Shown: positions 1 through 12,861 of the stretch, piece by piece
Numbering within the stretch: position 1 is the first letter of the stretch
Layout: every line of letters begins with the position of its first letter
Source: Anas platyrhynchos
Lineage: Eukaryota; Chordata; Aves; Anseriformes; Anatidae
Assembly (NCBI RefSeq): GCF_047663525.1
Contig: NC_092606.1
Location: 6,012,501-6,076,500 of the forward strand
Length of the DNA stretch: 64,000 nt
Direction of reading: 5' to 3'
Made by a program: the position numbers and the translations under genes
The notes under the pieces: model-generated
The model's input: the letters and a program-made list of their open reading frames with translations, nothing else
Told to the model about the DNA's origin: nothing
Database searches by the model: none

Positions 1-3000
1 GCAAAACCACACTGCTTAATTGTTTTCTCCTTGATGAGATGCAGAGTCATAAGGAATTTGAATGGCAAAAGTAACAGTCTAAGATGATGGGCTCTTTCTG
101 ACCAGTGATGTCCATTCCTCTCGCAAGGAGAAAACAGAAAATGCTGCTGTCCCCTTACCAGAGATGGGCACTAACATAGCTTGAATCAAATCAGCTGCCT
201 TGAGGAAACTGTTACCATAAACGCCAGGGGAGTTTTAGGTTAGATGTTAGGAAGAATTTCTTTACTGAAAGGGTTGTTAGGCACTGGAACGGGCTGCCCA
301 GGGAGGTGGTGGAGTCACCATCCCTGGAAGTCTTCAAAAGACGTTTAGATGTAGAGCTTAGGGATATGGTTTAGTGGGGACTGTTAGTGTTAGGTTAGAG
401 GTTGGACTCTATGATCTTGAGGTCTCTTCCAACCTAGAAATTCTGTGATACTGTGTGATAAAAGACAGCATGAGAGCACCTAAGAGATTAAGGGAGAGCA
501 CATCTCTTTCATCGCCTTACCCAGAAAGGAAGAAGCAAAGACAGACTCTGGAGTTCATTACTTTTTGTGGGAGGAAAAATCATTATAGGGAGATGATGTA
601 AGCAAGGTCTTGAAGAGCAAATATTGCAGATTCTTTCCTCTTGAAGGGGAAGAAAGCTCTCCACCAGCTAACTGGAACGAAATCTCAAGTGAAGCCTTTT
701 ATACAAATACTACCTCTGTTCCAGAGAATGGAACTGATTAAAGCCTTGAGCTTTTCATTTACTTAACAGCAGAGCGGTGTTGAAACAGTCTTGGTTATGA
801 ACCAAAGAGTAGCTCAAGATTTCCTTGTAGGCATTAATATTTTAGGCCATTTTACATAAATTGAGTGCATTATAGAGTAATTGTGTACCATATGCTTTCT
901 GTGTTTTGGTGAGAAGTGGCTGCCAGATGGGCTTTGATACTTACAGCTTGAAGTGTATGAATGGAAAAGATTAGAAGAAACAAAAGGTGCCAAGATCACA
1001 CTAAATTCTGTTTCTTATTTCGTAAAGTATGTGACAAACATAGTGCTGGCAAGTTCTTTGCCAGATGACAGATATTAACTGGAAGTAAAACTGTAAAGGT
1101 TGCTCAAGAAACCATGGTACAATCTGAGTTCTGATAAGCCATAAATCTGTAACAAACTATTGGTTTGCTCTTTGCTCTCATCCTTCTGCCATTATGCAGA
1201 AGGAAAATACTTCTTCTGCATACCTTACAGACTCTGATTCAGAGAAAAAGGACTGAGAGGACGACACCTAAAACCAAGGGCACTTCCTGACATCCATGGA
1301 AAGAAGAAAAATAGAGTCAAAAAGCTCATTTAAAACTTGTAACTATTTCAACCGTTGCAGCAGTGCTATTCAAGCTAACAGCCAGGCCATAAGGGAGACC
1401 GTGAGAGATTCTGTAGCTGGAATTCTGTGTATTATGACCCAATGCCATGGAGTACCTCACTCTCAAGAGACATCGTAAATCAGATGGGCAAATGAGGTGA
1501 TCAGATGCAGTCAAGGTATCTGACATGGTAACAGAGCTCCCCCACCTTTTTGTATGAGTTAACCCTGAGGTCCCAGTAATATTCTATCAGAGAGAAATGT
1601 ATATTAGAACAAAACCAACATTTATGAGGCTTTTATTCATAACTCATTCAGCTACTTCTGAAAAATCCTATTCTGCCTTCTTAACTCCTCATGGCTTTTT
1701 GTTCCATTTGCACCATTCTTTTGGTGCTATCCTAAACATACAGGACAAGTTTATTTCACTTCCAAGATGATGGGTCTCTTTTTCAGTACTGGAAATCAAG
1801 GATGTGGTAAGTACTTAAAACATAGCTTGTTGACAATTTTAAGCTACTCTCATTTCCATACAATCAGCTCTTTACAGTAAACCAAGTATTTTCTCCATGC
1901 TTGAACGTTTCAGTGTCAGAAAATAATTAGGTTATTTCATAAATTAGTACATAAATTAGTATACTGCTGTATGGAATGAGCTACAAGAGGACTGGACAGT
2001 GACATACTGACCTGGCAACTTTTATTCAACAAAAGAAAGCACTTACAGGCCAAGTTACAATACTCATGACACAGCTTCCAAGTATCGGCCTCCCCATATC
2101 AGCAGGGAGAGCGATACTGTGATCAGAGCTGCTGATATACTGAATGAGAGTATAATGGTTTGTTGAGAGAGAGCACTGAAAAGTCAACAAAACAGCTGAC
2201 TGAATCTGCTTTCTATTCATCTACGCTCTGGACAGGATAAACCCTTGCATTGTAGCACTGCTCTCAACTTGCATTTCTTTTTGTGACACAACCAAACCAT
2301 TAAAGCCCCCTTCTCAGAGCATGAGCTCCTTACAAGTACCAGCAGAGAAGAAAAATGCAGTCAGTGTCTATACAGCATAATCTACTCCTTCATGGTGAAG
2401 AGCGAGTCATTTAAAAGCAACTAGGTCTTTGATTTCTGCCTTAAAAATCAGATGACTGATTAAACTATTCAAGCAAGTAGCTCTCTGATTAAGTTTTGTT
2501 TGGGCCTGATTATTTGTAACAGGCTTCACTTACACTCTGAAGAGATGTTTGAGAGGATTAGGTGTTTCAAGCACTGTGAACACGCATTCACACCCCTGCC
2601 AAAGAGGAAAAATACCCTCTGAATCCCTGTGAAGGAAATCTTGCATTTTCTGTGCAGGACTTCCCACAATAAGAATAATGAAATGTATGTTCAGCTTTAC
2701 TAGGGCAGAAAACACTCAATTGACACAGTATTTAGGTAACTGAAACGTGTATCTCAGCAATCCTAGTGGGCAAGCAGCCCAAAATGGAACATCTTAGTTT
2801 GCTAAACACTAATTAGTATAATCCCAAGAGAGGATCTGAAGCAGTTGGAGTTCAAAGATTCAGATAAAACTTAGCTTCAGAAGAACATACTTCCCATAGA
2901 CTTATATCAAGATTTCATTTATTACCTCCCTGTAAAACTGCCATCTTTTTGCCTGTTCGTAATGGATGCATTTTTATTTGTGTTCATAAAAAATGGGAAG

Positions 3001-3346
3001 AGTGATAATAAGCTGAAGCTTTGTTTAGTTTTTGTGTTGTTGGTTTTGTCTCCTCCCCCCCTTCTGTTATTGTGTTCGAAACCCATTTACAACTTACAGG
3101 TTCTTTCTCAGAAAACATTTTATGATTTTTACTTTATGCTTGGACAAACACAAGCACGCTTAAGGAAATATGAATGTATTCGGTCATTGATCAGTGAAGG
3201 GAAAGTTTGGATGAATACTTAAAAAATGACAAAAAATAATTAGAATACCTTAATCCAAACTGGACAGATTATCACACTGCGTATGTAAGGATCTTTTAAC
3301 ATTACCGTTAGTTTATACTTCAGCTCAAAGGCACGTCTCTACTTAC
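1..3346 (-). other. CRCP: CRCP intron 4 (3' part of gene beyond left edge)
   Basis: This stretch lies downstream of the last visible CRCP exon on the minus strand and is read as intron 4. I looked on the minus strand for the remaining CRCP coding sequence (the part with the conserved KLQLLNHRP segment and the acidic C-terminal tail) and did not find it, so those exons should lie left of the window. The only recognisable element is a CR1 LINE fragment near the left end. The rest is AT-rich single-copy-looking sequence with no supported gene. Confidence 0.6.
226..460 (+). mobile_element. CR1 LINE 3' fragment
   Basis: The sequence has the typical end of avian CR1: a GTTAGG(A)AGAATTTCTT segment, the highly conserved CACTGGAACGGGCTGCCCAG block, a GGTTGGACTCTATGATCTTGAGG block and a CTTCCAACCTAGAAATTCTGTGATA tail split here by small changes. 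Orientation is plus. It is a 5'-truncated, non-coding copy of about 235 bp lying in a CRCP intron. The second fragment at 4.4 kb shares the same internal wording and is probably the same subfamily. Confidence 0.9.
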
Positions 3347-6300
3347 TTGGTCAGCTTATGGCCTTTCATTGCTATGAGGAATTCTTTTACGGTTTCAGGA
3401 CTCTGGTATCTACACGGTGTTTTTGATATGTACTTCAGTGTCTAAGGAATAGGAAAAAAACATAAATTATTCCACAGTTACTACCTTCTTCCCATGGTGA
3501 CTATGAAACAAGCTAATTTTTAACAGTCTTCTCAGTACTGCTCAAAAAAAAATCAGCCTGTCATTTCAGGTTTTAGAGCTTTCTTTTCTTTTTTTCCCAC
3601 TTTTTCAAAGAAGTATGAAGTGCTGCCATAGTCAACACAGATCACTCACACTTCTTTCTTCAGTAACACTAGACTGACATTTGCTGAGGGAGTAAGGAAC
3701 AGGCAATAAAGAACTACAACTTTATGTAACGGAAATTAAATTAGTACTTATTCAGAAAGTCTCAGTGAATTCACTTCACAAAGACATAACCCAACTAGCT
3801 CATTACACACCAAGTTAGAATGACAGCTTTGACTATTCCCTCTGTGGCTTTGGACAGTTATTTACCTGGGCTGTTCAAAGCCCAGAGATGTCTGTTGAAG
3901 AGTACAGGAAAGGAGCAATTCCTAGAATGCATTTGCTTTCTTGATTTGAATGAAATACCCTCAGGTGATGCTAAGACTGTGATTAAGATACAATTACAGC
4001 TGTACTAAACAGCATCACTCAGATTTATTTTTCCTTTTAAAACCAACCAGTATTTGCAGATTCATAGCAAGCTTAAAAATGTACCAGGTGCATATGGCTG
4101 GTTTTTGTTTTTACAGTAAAACTTGAGAAAATACGAATATTTTTCATCTTTAAAACCACGTTACCTTCTTCCAAATTTTAATGAAGTCAGTGGCAGGGGT
4201 AGAATGCCAACACATAAAAAAAATCATTTAAGCTGCACAGCACTAGCAAAGCCTTTTCAATCTATGGTTGTTTTCATCCTTTATACACATATTTGGCAAT
4301 GCTTTCTTAAAGTTCATAGAAGCAGGTTATGGGTTGTCACAAAAATCTGCAAGATACTGTCATATTAGAAATGTTCAGGTTTTTTTTATAGGTGAAACTT
4401 ATCACCTTAAAGACCTTAGGTCTTTAAAAGACGTTTAGATATAGAGCTTAGGGATATGGTTTAGTGGAGGACTGTTAGTGTTAGGTCAGAGGTTGGACTC
4501 GAAGATCTTGAGGTCTCTTCCAACCTAGAAATTCTGAGATTCTGTGAACTGTGGATAACTGTTGCAACAGATCTGCTTTCTTTGTTTAAAACAACACACC
4601 TAGCAGAGAGATAATACTTTATGTAATTTGACCTGACCAAATAAAAAAATGGCAATCAGTTTCTACTAGAAAAAAAAACACCCACCCACAAACAAGTATC
4701 TTTCACAGGAAGTAGCTTAGAAATCTTCCTAAATGTTGCTTGCATTAGAACCCAAAATAAAGAGTTGGAAATAATGAGAAACAAAAGAAAGGTCCAGGAA
4801 ATCCTTGCATTGTCTGCACTGTGCGCATCAGCAACTGAAGGATTTGAAAGAGTATTGTCAAAGCCTGTTTTGAATTAAGGAAAAAATATCTTTATCTGAT
4901 GATACTGCATAGCTATACATAAAGCTTAAAAGTATCTCTACAGCTAACAATGCAACTAGCTAACTGGATCACAAATACAAAAAGACGTGTGGTAGGATAA
5001 CACATGCACAGACTACCTATAATAATAGTAAGATATAATTCCATATGTTATGCTTTGACTTCGTCTTTGCACTTATTTTCAGAAAATGTTGAAAGCAAAT
5101 ATTTAAAAAGTGAGAAGCCAAAAAAAGTTAAATCAGTATTTACAGAGCAAAAAACAACAGATACTGGGAAAAAAAGTGATTTACAAGACCACTATGTCAG
5201 ATAATGTATGCAAATGTATTTCCAGTGTATTTTGTATTCCGCTCAAATTGGTTATCATTTTAAAAGTCTGGGTAAATGAAAAGAAACTTTAACAGCACAA
5301 GATAATTTATTCTACTTAACAAAGTTGATAAAATGTGAAACACTGGTCTTCTTAATGAGGTTTCTCTAGGTATTTAACATATAGCAATATGATAAAGCAA
5401 TTAAAGCTTTAAGGTATATTGTGACTCAAAAAATTTTTACAGGGTTTTTCCTCAGCTGATTGAAAGAGGAGACTGCTAGTCTCCATGAAGATTTAAATGA
5501 GACTTTTTGTAAGCCACTATTTTTGTTGAATCTGATGCTTAGGAATTAAAACTCTGCACCTTTTCAAACAAAGCCAGAACTAAAACAAAAACAAAGCCTA
5601 GGCCAAATCTTATTCGCATGAGTAGTTTCACTGCTCAATGGGATTATTCATGCAAGCGAGGCAAACTGCTTTCAACTGGCTGCCAATCACGGTGCTACTC
5701 ATGCAGTTCTCTGACATGGACACAAGAGGTCATACTAAATATCTGTTCTGACGTTGCTATTTTGAGATATCTAAAATGTTAATGTTTGGATTATATAGGA
5801 TTTTAATAGTTTTTCCTAGTAGCAGATCAAACATTTATGACCATTCTGGCATCCAACCGATGTTGATATTTGTACAAGTAATTTTGTGATTACAGTCATC
5901 TATGTCTTCCTTTTTTGACTAATTTTTTTTTTTTAATGTATTAGTTTAATTCTCTTAATAAGAAGATACGTGATCTGCGCCTCATTGAAAACAAAATCAG
6001 GTGGCATCATCAGTTCGTCAAGTAATAGCAAGTTCTGCCCTGCATCTTAAAAAGATAGAATAAAGAATCATATAATCATTTAGGTTGGGAAAGAACTCTA
6101 AGATCATCAAGTCCAATTGTAACGTGGAACCTTAAAAAAAAAAACTTCTTTTTTTAATTCTTTTTGTCATTTTCTTCCCATGCCTCTGGCGAGCACTGCT
6201 CACCTCAATCCTGTGATCTGCAACAGTTAGCCAGCACGTACCAGCTAAAGAAAACTTGCAGATCTTTGAATCCAAAAGTCTTATTACAGCACTACAGGTG

Positions 6301-9300
6301 ATGCTCTGCTATCTGGGAAGAAGGGAGGCTGGAGCCTCAAGAAAATAGAAAAGCCCAGTGATGCAGATGTTTGGAAGCACTATGCAGACACTCAAGCTCC
6401 TCCCTGGCACTGCTGGCTAGTTTCAGGCCAGAATTACCTGTGCCAGACGCAGGACAGCCCTGCTACATTAACTGTTCCCACTGAAAGGGAATACAGTTCA
6501 GGGACAGCTGGAAGTTACCGCAGAGTTAGAGTGGATCCAGTAGAATCCCACATTCTGCTTCGTGCACATGATACCTAAAATGCAACCGGTACTGACCCTG
6601 GAAATATTCCAGCTATGGTCATACCTACCACACCTGAGTTTATAAACTTTACTGACAGAAGTATCTGTACACAGAACCAGCTGCACGGCTCTGAATTTAT
6701 AGTGCAGTTATCCTGCAACATGAATAAACTGACTACAGATAATGAAAACTGACAAAAAAAAATAATATTACAGGTAACCTTGATGCAAAATGACCAAATG
6801 ATGTGAATCAGTCCAGCTTGTGCTAATTTGCAAAGGAACTTTACAGTGCTACTCACTTCATACATGATTGTGTTCAGATTCTGCTGACCAGAGCTCTGCT
6901 TGTTTTTTCCACTCTCTTTGCGCTGCTGCTTAAGATCAGTAAGTAACTGGAACACCTGGGGAAAAAAATGCTTTAAATCATTTGAGATTATTTTACCTAA
7001 AAATATTGCAGCAGGAAAACATAGACGAATCCTGTCAACCAAAAAAAAAAAAAGTGTTGCTTCTTTGCTGACTACACCAGCAGTTTAAAATGAAAAATAT
7101 TTTGGCAACAGAAAGGTGAATAAAGAGAGGTGTAAATTTGTGAAAATAAATTTTTAAAAAGTGAATATTCTAAACAGATTTTCAGCAATTTTTAGATGTT
7201 ACTCAGGCATCCCAAACGACTCTGTCCCAGTTGACAGAATTAATCTATTCCATTTATTTATCTTAAATCATGTCCTGAACAGAGGTGGGTCATACCCTGC
7301 TGTAATGACACAGAGCTCCCATTTAAATACAAGTGATGCTTGAAGCAAAATCTCCTGCCAGTTTGTTGCCCTGCCAGATTTGTTATGACAGATGTACCTA
7401 CAATATTAAATGTTTATGTTCCCTGTCTCACAGAGATACAATTTTATATTATCCGCAAGAAAAAAAAATAAACTCTACCACTGTCACACTGCCAAGAACC
7501 CACTAAATAAAGGTTTGGACTATAGATGAGATTAGTGGCCCTTTTATACATTCCAGTGGAATTATTCATAATAATACATGGTAGAGTGACCAATATGGTG
7601 TTATGGTATGTTAAGCCGCAAAGATTACATTAGCTCCCTATTTCATCACAAAAATATAGTACAACCAGACATGCTCTGGAAAAGATGTGATAAAAATGTC
7701 TTCATATTTATGATGCAGTGAATATTAAAAGTGTAGGAGTAAGATGCAGAAGCTAAGTCTGAATGCAAGGAAAACATTTTGATTTCTGCAACCATGCTTT
7801 GTCAAATTTCCTGCAACATCACGACTACTTTATTTACCATAGCCAGATATGCAGGAAAATATTGAGAAAGCATCACAATTACCCCCTTTATTCCCATATT
7901 AAATCACATCAAGTTATAATTCCTTCAGATGTTTTGCTTCGGGCTTTACTGTATATCCAGAGCATACCCACAGCAAAGTAACAGATGACTTCTTACTGTT
8001 TCATCCCTCATTTTTAACTAGCTTAATTCAAGTTCCAGTTCCAATTATAAGCTCAAATCCACAGAAGTGACAATACAAACATTTCTAGACTGTGAGAAGC
8101 ATGAACATTACTACGAACCCTACATTTACTTTGTATGAAAGTAAACATGAAAAAAGGAACACCTTGTCTATCAACCACAAGTAGTCAATATTTGATTTAA
8201 AGGATTCAAAAGGATTTCAAAACTGAAACTATTTAATAAATAGTTGCATTTAATAAATATTTGAAGACAATATGACCAGTGACAACGAGACATAAAATGA
8301 CAACTCCAATCTCACAAAAGAAATTCAGGCATAGAACATAAAACACGTCAGTCTCGAATACTCCTTTCAAACACCACTTTCTGTGCAACATATTACCTTG
8401 ATAAAGAGAATGTTAGCTATGCCAGTCAAAGAAAAGAGGAGCAAACAGAAAGAGGTCCATAGTTTTAGGGGAATCAGTATTTTGAAGAGCAGTAAAAAGC
8501 CATGCCCAATATAGCTGCAGACACTGCAAATCCCTTCCTGCAAACAACTGAAAAGCTGCATGCATGACAACTGTGCTGTCAAAGGGAAATAAGCACTCAT
8601 CAGTAACTTCATTTTCCCTCTTCCTTTTGTGCTTTTTCAACATATATGGTACATTCACCAACATAAAGACTAAGCTGAAGAAAGTTTTGTCTGAAGAGCA
8701 TAAAGAATTGATTCTGCAATTCTCTGTGTGCTGCACCACCCTGTTAGGACACCTACAGATTGCACAAAACATGGCCAGCGCTGCTACTGAACCACAGCAG
8801 GCAGTAATACCTAGATTCCAAAATGCCAGCAAACAAAAAAAGAAGGAATTAGAGATGATTTGGCAATAATCTCTGAATTACTTGCTATTTTCCGTACTCC
8901 TGTATAAAGTATCAGTGAATTCAGCCCAGGTACAGAACTGTTTAAAGATAGGGATAACCAAATCCTAAACAACAAACCACCATACACAGGAGGATTCAGT
9001 GTAAAGATGGCAAGGATGAACTTAATGTTACTGATATACCGAAGATCAGCCCCATATCTATTCGAAAATCATGTTTGTATTTGATTTGGGACCAACCAAG
9101 TAATGATACGATATCCACCACTACTGAAAACATTTCCAGATTTCCTCTAAAAAAATTCTTAATAACAAATAAAATAGGGGGACAAACATCACACACTGGT
9201 CTGGTTGATTGTCACTGGCAATTTTAAGCTTCAAAAGTGTTCTAGTGGCTGCCTCCACCATTAAAGCATTGGTTTAAAATCAGGAGGCAGATAAACTTAC

Positions 9301-12300
9301 CTCAAAGTTACTCAGCAATGCGGCATTTGCATCTTTTCTAAAAACAAACAAACAAACAAAGCAATTATTTACGTTCCAAATGAAACAACTTGAAACTTCT
9401 TTGCATAGTTATTAAGACTCAAAAAAAAAAACAGATGCTATTTTCATGAAGTTGATTTCTTCAAAAAAAAAAAAAAAATCAATAATTTGATTTTGAGTAT
9501 TCTACAATTACCAAGCTGTTGCCTCCTCTGGAAAATATTTATTTTCCCATATTGCAGGTGTAATTATTACATAGATGTACATCATATTTTGCACAGTTTG
9601 ACCCATGAATCTTAACACACTTCCATTTCATAATTCTTTTACTCAGCCACACTATTTTATTCATTCACCCAATTTTACCAACTAAGCCCAAATCTCCTTC
9701 CTTCTTCCTTATATAAAAAGGCCTCCAGTTTTATTTGAATGAGGACTGACAGAAAAAGTTATTAAGATTATGCACATTACTTATTTATTAGTCAAGGAAA
9801 GAGAAAACAATTACTTTTTTTGTACAATGTACATATTGTATGTGTGTGTGTAGATGCAGGTGTGCCATTACACACACTGTACTGAGTAAACAAACAAATG
9901 ACTACATCCAAAAACTTATCATTTTTTTTCTTTATTTATTATTTGAATCTTTGTGTTGCTACTCCTTTACTAGCAGGACAAGGCTGAGAGCTTCCCATTG
10001 TCCACCATCTGAACACTTCTTCACTCATTCTGTCCCAATTAAACAAGTCAAATGCATTTTTAAATTAATCATGCCTCTACTACTACTGGATATTGTAATT
10101 TTATATTTCTAAATTAAAAAAAAAAAAGGGAGAAAAGCCTGACGCAGAACACCATACATTCTCCACACAATACGTTCTGCTGAGCAGTCACTAGCCACAA
10201 CAACAGCAAGTTTCCATACAAAAGGAAAAAAAGGCTTTTCTCAGGTCTGTGCAGCAGCATATAAAAAAAAAAAAAAAGGTACAACGTATTGTTAAGCACC
10301 ATCAACTGTTGAAATAGAACTGTCACGTTCATTCCTTTCAAATGAGTTAAATGCATCCACAAACTTCCACAGGTTCTATCATTGTTTTTAAATGAAAACG
10401 ACCTTCTAAAATACGCTGAGATGAACTTCAACTTCCATTTCGCTGACTCGAGTGAAAGTTCAGCAAGTGAGCTCATACATGCATTAGTTTTCATTCATGT
10501 TTTACAAACCATATAGCTTTTGTTGTTAGGTAAATGCAGTTCTTCAGAATCTTTGCATTCAGACTATTGCTACAAAAATCCCTATGGATCAAGGACATTC
10601 TTTGTTAGAAATAATAATGCCAGAGAAGAATTATATAGGGAATTATATAGTTAAAGTGAGAGGATCATATAGAGTAAATACATTACTATGAAAATGCAGC
10701 TCCGGTAAACCTGTCTGAAGTTAAATTATTTAAGACAATTGCTTTCTTGCTTTCTTTTTAATTCTAAACCATTGTCATTCAGGAAAATGCTTATTTTTGT
10801 CTTCTAACAATGGACAGTAAATGAGTCGGTCTAGATCTTAAAACTTCAACAATTTTTGCTGTGCTGAAATATCAGAATTACAAAGTAAGCAAACAAGACC
10901 AGTTTCAAAAATTTTGCTGAACTTGAGTAGAAATTTGAGTAGGAATTTTTATGCAGTCCTCTCACGAGTCAGCTATCAATTCTACACTCAGAAAAAAAAA
11001 AAAATAAATGATAAAATATACATTGAAATTCATTCTTTAAGTAAAAGGTATGCTTAATTATGACAATAAGAAATGTCATGTTTACACCAAACATATAAAC
11101 AGTTTTTAGAATCTTTCACAGAGGCGCCATTGGTCCAAATTTTAGTTGAAAACAAAGTATTATTGAGAAGGTCTTTCATTTATAACATCAGAAAGTGTCT
11201 TACTGTATGACATCATTCATGCTTCGTGTTTTAAAATTTTAAATTTAAACCCAAACATTTTTAGAGGATTCTTTTCTCTACTAACAGATACTTTTGGCAT
11301 TGCAAGATGTTTTTCTAGGTGCAGAGCTTCCCTTTAAGAAGACTACCACACAGGAAGTATAAGACTAGGAAGATTAAATTCCAGCAGTAACTCAAGTGCA
11401 ACATGGTCTAAGTTGTTCCATTTTGATGGAGGGACATCCACCCACAGCTCAGGTCTTCAGACCCCTGGTCTTCTACTCCTGATGGTCATTTTTTTGGTAC
11501 TAGAAGAGGTACCACCAGTAAAATAAATTACATTACTCAAGGTGGTAAAAATATAAAGAGGATGTGTAAGTGGCATCACAGACTTACTACTAACAGTACC
11601 AAAAGAATCTCTTTCAGGAGAGCAAATCCCATCTTTCACACATGCAACAACAACCTTGAGGCCACGTACACGTTTTACAGCATTTTTCAGCACACAGCAG
11701 CAAGAAGTGGTCATTTCCCTGCTGGTCACCACTCATGTTACAGCTAACACAATACAAACTGCCATTTCAATTATCGTTCCCGCTTTGTTATCTGCTTTTG
11801 AATTGTACATATGTAAGATTAAACAATAATAGAGCCTCTATGTCCAGTAGGGATGGCCCCAGCTCTGCTGGTGTTGGCGGATGCTGACACGCACCCCACG
11901 GGACGGCGTGCATGTATATGGCCACACAATGCTCACAGAACTCACCAGAATGAGTCCCAAAGCTTCCACATAGGTCAAAGCCTATTGTTTGGTGCCCAAG
12001 TGGTGCTAACGAGATAAAAACATACAAAGCATTGTGTAACGTGGTGACCTCAGGGCTGAGGGCACAGGGCCTGGGGCTGGCTGGTTTTGCAGCCACCAGG
12101 TATTTATTTATGTACCCCTTATGTTTCTTCCACACCAGCACGTGCTGCTCCTACAGTTAGCTGATATTTCCAAGAACAATCCTCCCCCACAACCTGCAGA
12201 ATAGGCCTCGTATTTCCCTTCTCCTTGACTAGAAATAAGAGAGCGGAGGAAAGCGCAGTGTGCACACATGGCCCGTCAAACAGGAAGGGCAGGGGACATG

Positions 12301-12663
12301 TGGACTCAAAGCAGGATTAAAGTTAAGCCACGATGTCGTTTTCCTAAACAGAGGTTTCAGCGATACTTGCAAAGCAAACAAACAAAAAATAAACTCAGTT
12401 TCTCAGCAGAAGGGCTAAGCAAACTGCTGATCATAGGGGTGCAGGAGGCCCTATGCACACACACACCCTACACGCTGCCTCACAGACACCCACCCCCACA
12501 CAGATACACGTCCCAAAGCACACACATCCACAGCACACACAGATACACCGCCCCACACACACATCCCAACCCAGGAGCCCCCACAGAAGCTGAGGGGATG
12601 CTGTGGGGCCAGCAGCAGCCCGCTCCCCCCCCCCCCCCCATTCCTTGTTCCTTACACCTCCAT
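3347..12663 (-). CDS. CRCP: CRCP / RNA polymerase III subunit RPC9 (partial, first four coding exons)
   Basis: CRCP is the Pol III stalk subunit RPC9 (yeast C17), which pairs with RPC8 and helps initiation; it was also described as a CGRP-receptor component. Coding exons on the minus strand are 12656-12663 (only ATGGAGGT), 9301-9337, 6857-6955 and 3347-3441. Each has AG/GT borders and joins in frame to residues 1-79 plus two bases of codon 80. The translation starts MEVKDANAALLSNFE, continues VFQLLTDLKQQRKESGKNK and then TLKYISKTPCR, matching my memory of the vertebrate protein (about 148 residues) almost throughout. The remaining half, including the acidic tail, is off the left edge. The start is fixed by the conserved MEVKDAN opening. 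The gene reads away from a tRNA-Gly gene that lies just upstream on the same strand. I am confident of the identity; exact 5' and 3' mRNA ends are unknown. Confidence 0.93.
4420..4548 (+). mobile_element. CR1 LINE 3' fragment
   Basis: A 130-bp piece of the CR1 3' end. It shares the wording AGACGTTTAGAT, TAGAGCTTAGGGATATGG and the CTTCCAACCTAGAAATTCTG tail with the fragment at 226-460. It is strongly 5'-truncated and lies in CRCP intron 3 opposite to the gene. Confidence 0.85.
6055..6132 (-). mobile_element. CR1 LINE 3' fragment (minus)
   Basis: Read on the minus strand this gives the CR1 terminus: a GATGATCTTAGAG block, then CCAACCTAAATGATT and a terminal ATTCTTTAT stretch. It is short and diverged, and lies in CRCP intron 3 in the same orientation as the gene. 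Confidence 0.7.
6956..9300 (-). other. CRCP: CRCP intron 2
   Basis: Intron between exons 2 and 3, with a GTAAGT donor at the complement of 9295-9300 and a CCCAG acceptor at 6956-6960. It contains an A-run at 7041-7053 and overlapping open frames on both strands around 8.4-8.9 kb that look accidental (see rejected items). No repeat family or gene was recognised. Confidence 0.85.
12451..12568. repeat. Degenerate CA-rich low-complexity tract
   Basis: The plus strand is dominated by CACACA, ACACCC and CAGATACAC variants. It is an imperfect (CA)n-type tract in CRCP intron 1 that creates a long open frame with no coding character. Confidence 0.8.
12625..12639. repeat. C15 homopolymer beside CRCP exon 1
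   Basis: Fifteen consecutive C on the plus strand, giving a G15 run in the first 30 nt of intron 1 in the CRCP pre-mRNA. Confidence 0.9.
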
Positions 12664-12800
12664 CTTGGCGGCGGCCCTCAGCCTGCGCAGCCGCCGCCTC
12701 ACCGGGGGCCGGCCCCTTCCACAGCCGGCCCCGCGCCTGCCCGGAGACGGTGTGCGGGCGTTAGGCTGAGGGAAGGAAGCGGAAAAGCCGAAGGAAGGGG
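12664..12800 (-). promoter_or_regulatory. CRCP: CRCP 5'UTR and GC-rich promoter
   Basis: The sequence immediately upstream of the CRCP start codon is GC- and CpG-rich, with no TATA box recognised. This is typical of a housekeeping initiation region. It ends at an A/T-rich stretch that leads to the terminator of the adjacent tRNA gene. The transcription start inside it cannot be placed from sequence alone. Confidence 0.55.
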
Positions 12801-12835
12801 AAAAAAATAAATAAATAAAATTGAACTCTCACAGC

Positions 12836-12854
12836 AAAAAAAAAAAAAAAAAAA
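12836..12854 (-). terminator. Pol III terminator of tRNA-Gly
   Basis: Nineteen A on the plus strand, a T19 run on the transcribed minus strand, begin 7 bp past the end of the tRNA gene. A run of four or more T ends Pol III transcription; this one is unusually long. Confidence 0.85.
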
Positions 12855-12861
12855 GTGAATC

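Larger units (their letters stand above)
3442..6856 (-). other. CRCP: CRCP intron 3
   Basis: Intron between CRCP coding exons 3 and 4, with a GTGAGT donor (at 6851-6856 on the complement) and a TAG acceptor just right of 3441. It holds two CR1 fragments and several homopolymer A/T runs. No other gene is supported; the open frames present are short. Confidence 0.85.
9338..12655 (-). other. CRCP: CRCP intron 1
   Basis: Large first intron, with a GTAAGG donor at the complement of 12650-12655 and a TAG acceptor at 9338-9340. It contains A-runs near 9464-9478 and 10261-10277, a CA-rich tract near 12.45-12.57 kb and a C-run 11 bp inside the donor. No coding sequence is supported. Confidence 0.85.

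Noticed and set aside
1-3346. Possible last exons of CRCP
   Set aside because: I searched the minus strand for the KLQLLNHRP and EESEERL-type coding stretches and found none. Donor-like GTAAGT sites near 2040 and 2530 are not preceded by CRCP-like codons.
8413-8869. Overlapping open frames on both strands (139 codons minus, 101 codons plus) in CRCP intron 2
   Set aside because: Neither translation resembles a known family, and a few frames of this length are expected by chance in 64 kb. No splice context or upstream promoter was seen.
12268-12810. Open frame of 180 codons on the plus strand
   Set aside because: Its length is due to the CA-rich and C-run low-complexity sequence, which lacks stops in this frame. 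The product is His/Pro/Thr-rich junk, and it runs antisense over CRCP exon 1.
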